NCBI GenBank assembly: GCA_943736015.1
Contig: OX031059.1
Location: 18,166,001-18,230,000, forward strand
Source of the DNA: Tridacna crocea
Taxonomy: Eukaryota; Mollusca; Bivalvia; Cardiida; Cardiidae
DNA: 64,000 bases
Reading direction: 5' to 3'
In this document: in pieces, positions 57,103-64,000 of the stretch
Numbering within the stretch: the first letter of the stretch is position 1
Layout of the letters: each line of letters opens with the position of its first letter
Position numbers and translations under genes: made by a program
Notes under the pieces: model-generated
Seen by the model: only the letters and a program-made list of their open reading frames with translations
Database searches by the model: none
What the model was told of the DNA's origin: nothing

Positions 57103-57179
57103 ATGCCAGGTGACACAGATAGAAGAGACCAGGAACTTGGCGAAAAGATAGAAACATTTATCAGTGACATGAAACAAGG
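57103..57179 (+). CDS. EIF2B2: EIF2B2 exon 1
   Basis: Residues 1-25 and two bases. [20 protein letters not shown] resembles human MPGSAAKGSELSERIESFV; donor GG|GTAATT. Confidence 0.92.
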
Positions 57180-60100
57180 GTAATTTTATAAAATTTTTAT
57201 CAATATGAATCAGGTGTTGGAGTCAAGTTGAATTTGGAAAGGATTGCTGCATGATGAAATATTGATTGTTTTTTCTGAAACTTGTTATTACTGGGCTTTC
57301 ATGAATCAATCTTGCTTTAGGCTAAAGTTTAGCATTTCCTATTTATCTCAAAATATTCCAAAAGCCCAACGTAATGTTGATGTAAGGGTTACATGGTAAA
57401 AATATTCTTTCAAATGGTAGAAAACATGAAGGTAAACATCCCTCTGTGGTTTCCAAGACCCCTTTTCTTAAGGGTCATTAAAAGTGGGAATTGTTTGGAA
57501 AAGGGTTAAAGACACTCAGATAGGAGACAGATAAAAAAAATGGAAAAGAAAGAGAATATGGTCAATAGGTAAATCTGATCATTTTATTTGGTGTCAGTGG
57601 TCGTGAGGTAGAGCGTCGGCCTCATAACCTAAAGGTCCTGAGTTCGATACCCGGGAGCGGGTGTCAACTTCGGGATTTTTCATTGGCCCACACATTCGGC
57701 GCGAGTACTGGTGTAGTTCCCAGGAACTACGAGAGAGATTAGTGTAAGTTGTAAGAACTTGTTTCTCAATCGATGTAAAATAAATATGTTTAAAACTAAA
57801 GATCATTTTATTTGTCTTCTACCACAGGAATCGGACGTTTATAATAGAGAGTGACCACTTCGGCTGACATTTAGCTATTTTCACCAACTAAACGTCCGAT
57901 AAAATATATTTTATAATAGAGAGTGACCACTTTGGCTGACATTTAGCTATTTTCACCAAATAAACGTCCGATTCCTGTGCTTCTACAAATGCCTTTCAGG
58001 TGGAGCCTAAAAGTTTGCAAGTTACACATGTTTTACCCTTTCTTACAAAGTTTTATTTAAAAGTCCAGTTTGGGTAATAAAATCATGGGATCTTGTGGTG
58101 AAGGTTAGTATTGTGAAATACTTACCAAAGTAATATTTTCTATGGTACTCAACATACTCTCCTTATTTGTACTTCGGACTTTGTATAACTCGGGCTTATA
58201 TTTCAGGGTTACACAAGGTTCTTACAATGTTGCTTTTAGGACAGTGTCCTTGCTGAGAACAATTATAGGCCAGACAAAATGGTCAACAGCACAGTGAGTC
58301 ACTCTTGTCTGTCTGCCTGTCTGTCTTTCTCTCTGTCCTTTTGTCTGTCTATCTTGCTGTCATTTTGTCTGTCCATCTGTTTGTCCATCCAGTCTGTCTG
58401 TCGTGACTCTCTCTCTCTTTTTCTCTCTCTGAGTCTCTCTCTGGACAAATTTGTGAAAATTTGTGGTTATACTTAGTTAATCCTTTCCCAAATGACAAAA
58501 TTTTAGAATGATCCAAATCGAAAGCATTTGCAGACGACAAAAGTAATGTGACTCAAAAATTGAAATTTGTTTTGGGATGAGTAGAAAACATTGTGGGAAA
58601 AGGAGAAAATGCTGGTTACCAGCATTTTCTTCTTTTCCCACAACGTTTTCAAAAGGCTTCTATCTCAGGGTTGTAAAAACCAGGGCTTGTTTGGTAAAGG
58701 GTTTATCAGAGGTTATATGTATAATTTCCATCCTTAGGCAGAAGGGGGCTTAATGCATCTCTGCAATGAATGGTACTAAGCAAACCAACAGATGATTATA
58801 GATCCCCATGAAATCAATCTCATCTAACTACTGACAGAAGCCTGAGTTAAGTCTGGTCCTTGGATATGCAAGAGACCAATATCAAAAGGTTTTTGGCCAA
58901 GGTCAACCTGAGGGCAGCTTGAAGGCTGACCTTGGTTGATACTTTTAGCAGATAAATTAAGTTAAGTTTTCACAGAGCATGGCTCATGCATTTAGGTAAA
59001 GGTTACAATTGAAAATGGATGGCCATAAACAAAGCTTTCATAATGCTCTCCTTTAACATCGAGAGTGCTGTGCACAATTTTAGTTATTTTTCAGGACAGG
59101 ACAAAATCAGACTGGACAAATGCACAGTTTTGTTCTAGATGTATTCAGCCGATCTTCTTTGTCAACTTTTACATACTTGTATATGAGCCATGCATTTGTG
59201 AAAAGTATTGTCACAGGTCAACCTGCACAGCCTGCGCAAAAATGTTTTGCTATTGGTTAATTTTCTGTATACCCAAGGACCAGTCTCATGGTTAGGTTGG
59301 TTATTAAAGAAAGTGGATGTTATGGATCCATAAGTATGTGATGGCTAGCTGGGTTACATGGTTCACAGAGATGCATTAAGCTCCCTTTTATCAGAGCATG
59401 GCTCATTTGTAAGTGTAACTTGCTAATGATTAACCTATGCTTGGCATAGGTTGTACCGAAAACCTCCTGGTCCACAAGCAAATATCTACTGCTATCATGT
59501 AGCAGACAATACAGGCATAATTTACATTAGTCTTGGTTATCCGCATTCTCTTGAGTTTGCATTTGGTCCTCAAATTTTTCAGACACCATGATGTGTGTGA
59601 AATGGTCTTGAGGCTTTTAAAAGCAGCCTAAGATACCACTACACAGTACCCTGGTGGTCACCAGATGAAACAGGCAGATAATTAACATGTCCATGGTGGG
59701 GATCAAGCCTGAAACCTCTTGGCCAATGAGCCAACACTCCGCTACCTCGCTACAAAAGCTAGCTCAGAAGCAAGACAGTACAAAAGCCAACCTATACGCC
59801 ACTTGGCTACATAAGTAAATGTAGGTTTAACTCTTTACCAGAGGACAAAATTTTGGACTAGTCCAAATTGGGAACATTTGCAAGTGACAAAAATGTGAAT
59901 CAAGAATTGAAATTTGATTTGGAAAGGGTGGAAAACATTGTAGGAAAAGGAGAAAATGCTGGTTACCAGCATTTTCCCCGTTTCCCACATTGTTTTCTAA
60001 AGGCTTCTTTCTCAGGATCGTCAAAAGAAGAGATTGTGTGGTAATGGGTTAAGCTGGCTTCTAGCAATTTTCTATTTATTCCACAATGTTTTTAAATAAC

Positions 60101-63100
60101 CTCTTCCTTATATTAATGAAAAATGTTTGTTTTGCAAAGGGTTCACACCATTTAACCCTTTACCAGACAATCCCTGGTTTTTGCGGCCCTGAGACAAGCC
60201 TTGTGAAAGCATTTTGGGGAAAGGAGAAAATGCTAGTATTCAGTATTTTCTCCTTTTCCAACAACGTTTACTGCCCCATTGGAAACAAATTTAAATGTTT
60301 GAGTTGTGTTTAATTTGTTGTCTGCAAGTGCTTTCAATTTGGACCAGCTAAAATTTTGTCATTTGGTAAAGGTTTAATGTTTTTACAGAGAGCTCATGAA
60401 CATTGTGAAAACAGAAGGAAGGAAGCTTATGGCAGCTCAGCCCTCGGAGACCTCCATAGGGAATATTGTACGAAGGATTTTGAAAATAATCAGAGAGGAG
60501 TATTCAAGGTTAGTTGGGGAGATTTGTTTGTTTGTTTGTATACTGTTTAACACTATTTTTAACATTACTTTAGTTAATCATAGCGGCAAGTCTATCTTTT
60601 CATGCTTTTGTCAAATTTTCTTTCAAGTCTTCATTCGTAGGTTGTAGTTTATTTTTTATTGTGCCTCAAACCTTTACATAACAGCAAAATTTTAGACTTG
60701 TTTTAATTGAAAGCATTTGCAGATTACAAATTGGTTGTTGGTTTCTTCCAAAGGGTAGAAAACCTGTGGGAAAAGCAGTAAATGCTAGTAATCAGCTTTT
60801 CTCCTTTTCCCATTTTGCTTTTCAAAGCCTAGATGGTTTGGTGATGAATTAACTCTTAACTCTTAGTCCAGATTGAAAGCATTTGCAGACAACAAAAGTT
60901 AATGTGGTGGAAACATTAAAATTTGTTTTTGGAAGGTTGGAAAACATTGTGGGAAAAGGAGAAAATGCTTGTCACCAGCATTTTCTCCTTTTCATACAAT
61001 GTTTTCAAAAGACTTTTTGCATAAGGCTGTTAAAAGTTGGGATTGCATGGTAAAGGGTCAAATAGAGGATCTTACATGAGTGTTTGTGTATTATCATTTT
61101 TATCAAACGAGCATCAGATACATTTTATTCAACGAGTTTGATAAAAATAATAATACATGTAATTAACACAAATATGAGATTCTATTCATCAGGTCGAATG
61201 AATGACAGACAGAAAAATATCCTGCATCATCACCTTTAGCCTCTATTCCGTTCACGGGTTCATGTTTATGTTATAGTTTGGTTTCAAATACATGTACATG
61301 TATGTACATACACAACTAGATAGTTCTGTGACATTTACGCAGAAAGAAGAGTGGATATAGAGTATAGAGGGGTTAAGTCCACCTATTTCCCCAATAATAA
61401 TAGATGGACCCTGAGCGAGAAACCTTTTGAAAACAATGAGGTAAAAGGAAAAAATGCTGGTCATCAGCATTTTCTCTTTTTTCCACAATGATTTTCTACC
61501 CTTCCCAACATGAATTTCAATTAAGCAGTCACATTTATTTTGTTGTCTGCAAATGCTTTCAATTTAGACTAGCCTAATATTTTGTTATTTGTTAAAGAGT
61601 TAAGAGTTAATAGATAGGAATCTTTGGACATGGAAAGTTTTCCTGTTATTTGTTCCTGTAGGTAGAATTTTAGATTAAGCTTTGAATCATTCTGTTTTCA
61701 ATGTTTTACTTCAGTGGATTAAAAGGCAGATCTGAGGAAGGAGACCCACAAGAATCGCTTCATGTAAGTGACATAACATCCTTGTAGTCTCTATAATAAG
61801 ATGCTACGTTGATATTTTTCATATTTGGACATTTATTGTGCACTGTACTGTCTCAAGTCAATCATAGATTTTCCGGTAGCAAAGAAAGCGCTCTAAACTG
61901 CCTTCCTGTGTTGTCGGTTTAATCTGTATTGCAGCGAAATGCAACTGACCTATAGTAACATTCATTACCAAAGACAAACTGATAAGCTTTTCATAACATA
62001 AAGAGCTTGTAAAAGTCATTTACAACAGTTACATGTCAATCTTGGGAAAAAACACTGGCAAAATTTATCATGCATGGCGGCCATTTGGCAGCCATTTTGT
62101 CTGTTTTCGGGAAAGTATACAACTTGAGTAACAGATGAAATGAGCGTTTTTCTCTGTGTTCAGGGTTTGCATCGAAAATATTTGTATTTCAAAGGAAAGG
62201 TTATTAAATACACAAGCAACAGGTATATTTTAAATCATAGTTTAGTTCTCTCTTTGCAAAACTATTAGTAATAAAACTTGCTGGCAAAATCTGTTTGGAG
62301 CTTTCAACTGTTTTGTCTTGATTGCCTCAGGGTGACCAATCAAAAAGTAACATTGCCTTTGGGGACAATTATGTGTACTAGACATCAGTCCTTGTTGACC
62401 TAATTTTGATTCATTCTGTAATAATGACGTAATGCTTAAACCTCAGAGGCTGGTGATATGATGACTTTGCAGTGTTGTAGAAAGTTCTCTCTGATATTAC
62501 TGTAGCTCACCACTCATAGCATTTTCACCACCTGCAGACATATTTAGCTTGGCTGTTTCTTTACCCTTTATGTTTTGCCCTGGTAGTCTGTCAGTCTGTC
62601 TGTCTGTTTGTTCATCCATCCGTTAGCAGTTTCTTTTAAGTGCAATTCCTGGGGCAGTTTTCTTTTTAATAAGTTGAAACTTATCACAATCAATTTCTAT
62701 GATAATGTTGTCTTAGAATTTGGATATCTGCAGGTGTTCTAGATTTTATCCATTTCCAAGGGCAAGCCCCTTCGGGCATATATACGCCGCTCTGTGCTCT
62801 GGTTTTGCTACATTTTACATTCTTTGATTAGATTCATGTTCAATGCTTTATATTTAGACAAGGATATATAATTTTTTTTTTTTCTTTTGCTAAAAAGAGT
62901 TAACTATTTACTGAAGAGACCTGTGTTTGAACATCCTTGAGGAGGTTGGCTTTTAAAATCGACATCTGAAAAGCAAAAAGTAATGGTAGCTAGTATTTTC
63001 TCAATTTCCCACAAGTGACTTCACGGCGGGAAATCACGTGACACAACGACAACAACAATGACCGACATTTGAAGAAATTCCCCCACTTCAGGTAAGAAAA

Positions 63101-63767
63101 TCTGCAATAATTCCATTAATACCGGGGATTTGCTTGATGTGTTAGATTTTTTAAACAAGACCTGACAAAAAAGTTATTGACGAGCAAACAAATTATCCAG
63201 GGTAAAAATTTGTTTGCTCGTCAATAACTTTTTTATCAGGTGTTGTTTAAAAAATCTAACACATCAAGCAAATCCCTGGAGTCCTTCTGCCTTCTCTGCT
63301 TCAAACCAAATTCCAATCGGTCATGTATTAACGGAATTATTGAAGATTTTCTTACCTGAAGTGGGGGTATTTTTTCAAATATCGGTCATTGTTGTTGTTG
63401 TTGTGTCACATGATTTCCCGCCGTGGACTTGTTGTCTTTCAAACCACAATCTTACCATTTGAACCATATTCAATGTGTCAGTACTTTCAATATAGACATG
63501 TGCAAAATGACCATCATCTGGTAAAGAAACCATTAGTGAGATTTTGATAAATCACATCTCAGACTAACTGAATGTTCCCTGTTGATTTCAGCTCATAAAG
63601 GTAGGTTTTACTCTAAGTATGTTTGAATGAGTACATGTAGTGTTATTATTTTTACAGAAATTACTGCTAGCCGAAGGTCAGATAGATGACTATAGTGTAC
63701 TTGTTAGAGATCTGAAAGCTACTGTCATTGAAGCCATTGGTGAACTGAAAACAGAACTGGAAACTAG
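57103..63767 (+). CDS. EIF2B2: Translation initiation factor eIF2B subunit beta, 5' five exons
   Basis: Five exons (443 coding nt, about 147 of some 350 residues) with consistent phases 2, 2, 2, 0, 2. The product is part of the regulatory core of eIF2B, the guanine-nucleotide exchange factor for eIF2 that is targeted by the integrated stress response (known for the family). Diagnostic stretches: [19 protein letters not shown] and LKIIREEY in exon 3, nearly identical to human [29 protein letters not shown], plus [12 protein letters not shown] and [12 protein letters not shown] downstream. It is divergent to the TBC1D2-like gene. The 3' part lies beyond the window. Confidence 0.95.
57591..57800 (+). 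mobile_element. tRNA-derived SINE with intact target duplication
   Basis: The head contains an A box (GTGAGGTAGAGCGTCGG), an anticodon region CTCATAA like elongator tRNA-Met, and a B box (GAGTTCGATACCC). The body holds CATTGGCCCACACATTCGGC. The tail is CAATCGATGTAAAATAAAT. The 14-bp direct repeat GATCATTTTATTTG is at 57577-57590 and 57801-57814, proof of retroposition. EIF2B2 intron 1. A second copy is at 24925-25135. Confidence 0.9.
57826..57981. mobile_element. Small MITE with internal 76-bp duplication
   Basis: Ends CAGGAATCGGACGTTTA and AAACGTCCGATTCCTG are inverted. ATAATAGAGAGTGACCACTT through TTTTCACCAA occurs twice inside. It begins 12 bp after the SINE's duplication. Confidence 0.75.
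58207..58293 (+). CDS. EIF2B2: EIF2B2 exon 2
   Basis: 87 nt between TATATTTCAG and GTGAGT. Translates [20 protein letters not shown] and on to QTKWSTA; aligns with human [20 protein letters not shown]. The first 10 residues are poorly conserved. Phases fit exons 1 and 3 exactly. Confidence 0.88.
58299..58446. repeat. Pyrimidine-rich CTGT/CTCT low-complexity tract
   Basis: CTGTCTGTCTTTCTCTCTGTC-type microsatellite that starts 6 nt after the exon 2 donor. Confidence 0.85.
58477..58705 (-). mobile_element. Family A MITE
   Basis: Left TTAA 58477; right end GGGTTTAT. EIF2B2 intron 2. Confidence 0.82.
58735..58990 (+). repeat. Family B repeat
   Basis: GGGGGCTTAATGCATCTCTG to CAGAGCATGGCTCATGC; central GGTCAACCTGAGGGCAGC hairpin. 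Confidence 0.65.
59184..59410 (-). repeat. Family B repeat, inverted copy
   Basis: Ends GAGCCATGC and GAGCATGGCTCAT; ATGGATCCATAAGTATGTGA inside. About 190 bp from the previous copy. Confidence 0.6.
59411..59826. other. Intron 2, old repeat traces only
   Basis: 59570-59780 has a GGTCACCAGATG and GGGGATCAAGCC-type segment that looks like a decayed dispersed repeat; no gene. Confidence 0.3.
59827..60052 (-). mobile_element. Family A MITE, full length
   Basis: TTAA ends at 59827 and 60049. Confidence 0.85.
60152..60377 (+). mobile_element. Family A MITE next to the EIF2B2 exon 3 acceptor
   Basis: Its TTAA (60374-60377) is 11 nt from exon 3. TTTAATG at the junction matches a branch-site pattern (YTNAY) and the following TTTTTACAG is the only pyrimidine tract. 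Confidence 0.85.
60389..60508 (+). CDS. EIF2B2: EIF2B2 exon 3
   Basis: [20 protein letters not shown] then [19 protein letters not shown]; the signature of the eIF2B beta N-terminal helical domain. Donor AG|GTTAGT. Confidence 0.97.
60668..60853 (-). mobile_element. Family A MITE, diverged
   Basis: Imperfect core (GCTAGTAATCAGC); touches the next copy. Confidence 0.65.
60849..61061 (-). mobile_element. Family A MITE
   Basis: Right terminus partly lost, core GCTTGTCACCAGC, end GGTAAAGGGTCAA. Confidence 0.7.
61063..61345 (+). repeat. Dispersed repeat L, short copy
   Basis: AGAGGATCTTACATGAGTG start and AAAATATCCTGCATCATCAC block as in 37711-38875. Confidence 0.55.
61373..61603 (+). mobile_element. 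Family A MITE
   Basis: Right TTAA 61600-61603; left arm altered. Confidence 0.72.
61715..61763 (+). CDS. EIF2B2: EIF2B2 exon 4
   Basis: [16 protein letters not shown], 49 nt, matching human LHGRSDESDQQESLH; GTAAGT donor. Confidence 0.95.
61812..62384 (+). repeat. Dispersed repeat O, plus copy
   Basis: Reverse-complement relative of 54577-55118. Contains ATGGCGGCCATTTGG followed by GCAGCCATTTTG, and GACCAATCAAAAAG near the right end. EIF2B2 intron 4. Confidence 0.7.
62588..62800 (-). repeat. Family E repeat, reversed
   Basis: Starts in a GTCTGTCTGTCTGTTTG tract and ends CGGGCATATATACGCC. Confidence 0.6.
63012..63430. mobile_element. Foldback element with about 190-bp arms
   Basis: Left arm CAAGTGACTTCACGGCGGGA onward is mirrored by the right arm ending CGCCGTGGACTTG. 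The inner part TTGACGAGCAAACAAATT sits near the hairpin tip. The arms include CACTTCAGGTAAGAAAATC, which contains a donor-like GTAAGA in one direction. No coding capacity; EIF2B2 intron 4, 228 bp before exon 5. Confidence 0.82.
63658..63767 (+). CDS. EIF2B2: EIF2B2 exon 5
   Basis: [20 protein letters not shown] then [16 protein letters not shown]; human has KLLTSGGLNEDFS..LQSNIIEAINELLVELEGT. Donor AG|GTACAT. Confidence 0.93.
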
Positions 63768-64000
63768 GTACATGTACACAAATTTCATAAGCATTTTCTT
63801 ACTTTACCAAATGACCCTATGCTTTTATGACCTTGAGGTAGAAGTTTTAGAACATTGTTGATAACTTAGTGTTTTCTACTTTTCAAGAACTTTTAACCAG
63901 AAACTCTAACACTTACAAAGCAAGATGCCATTTTTGTGTTTCAGCTTTTATGCCTGAAAAAAACTTTATCCTTTTGAAGATAGACAATTTTGTGTGTAGT
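63768..64000. other. EIF2B2: EIF2B2 intron 5, runs off the window
   Basis: A decayed family A MITE trace is visible at 63790-63880 (TTTACCAAATGACCC, CTTGAGGTAGAAG). Confidence 0.4.

Noticed and set aside
57591-57665. tRNA-Met gene
   Set aside because: A and B boxes are present, but the acceptor stem does not close and a SINE body, tail and target duplication follow.
3064-60024. Many short open frames on both strands that share an [15 protein letters not shown]-like peptide
   Set aside because: They are translations of the family A hairpin and arms in different frames; there are no starts, splice sites or codon bias of their own.
318-63900. CRISPR array or regularly spaced repeats
   Set aside because: Repeats are dispersed, in both orientations and irregularly spaced in a eukaryotic spliced genome.

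Overview
The window is eukaryotic, AT-rich animal DNA with spliced genes, long introns and a very heavy load of short DNA transposons. Repeat style (tRNA-Met-like SINE heads, elements carrying GACA-rich tails, TTAA-flanked hairpin MITEs) points to a mollusc, most likely a bivalve. That assignment is an inference from repeat character, not a proven match.

Three host genes can be supported. (1) The last exon of an unidentified plus-strand gene with a serine-rich acidic tail (19-279). (2) A complete minus-strand TBC1D2/TBC1D2B-type Rab GTPase-activating protein, 20 coding exons from 55990 down to 15641. The exons join in one open frame of 1097 codons with matching splice phases: PH domain, long disordered/coiled-coil middle, and a TBC domain with both catalytic fingers. 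(3) The first five coding exons (57103-63767) of a plus-strand EIF2B2, the beta subunit of translation factor eIF2B; the gene runs off the right edge. Genes 2 and 3 are divergent, with about 1.1 kb between their start codons; 777 bp of that is a transposon with 9-bp target duplications.

Nearly everything else is repeats. One family dominates: a MITE of about 230 bp with TTAA at both ends, termini starting CCCTTTACC or CTCTTTACC, and a near-perfect central hairpin. I count roughly 90 full, partial or decayed copies across intergenic DNA, both 3' ends and most introns. TTAA targets and CCC termini fit a piggyBac-derived family. Other families are a Tc1-like element with transposase remnant (13643-14970), a 1.24-kb piggyBac-like non-autonomous element (9925-11165), a 1.63-kb non-autonomous hAT (22029-23659), a Mutator-like 9-bp-TSD element (56033-56809), two tRNA-derived SINE copies, a foldback element (63012-63430) and several smaller palindromic MITEs. 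Nested insertions give relative ages.

Region by region: 1-15.6 kb is the tail of gene 1 and an intergenic repeat field; 15.6-56.0 kb is the TBC1D2-like gene; 56.0-57.1 kb is the divergent promoter region; 57.1-64.0 kb is the 5' half of EIF2B2. The most interesting points are a 33-bp tandem duplication of a splice donor in TBC1D2-like exon 6, full-length MITEs ending 11-15 nt from splice acceptors in both genes, and chains of MITEs inserted into each other's TTAA ends. I saw no LTR retrotransposon or virus-like coding region, no CRISPR, no rRNA and no free-standing tRNA gene.
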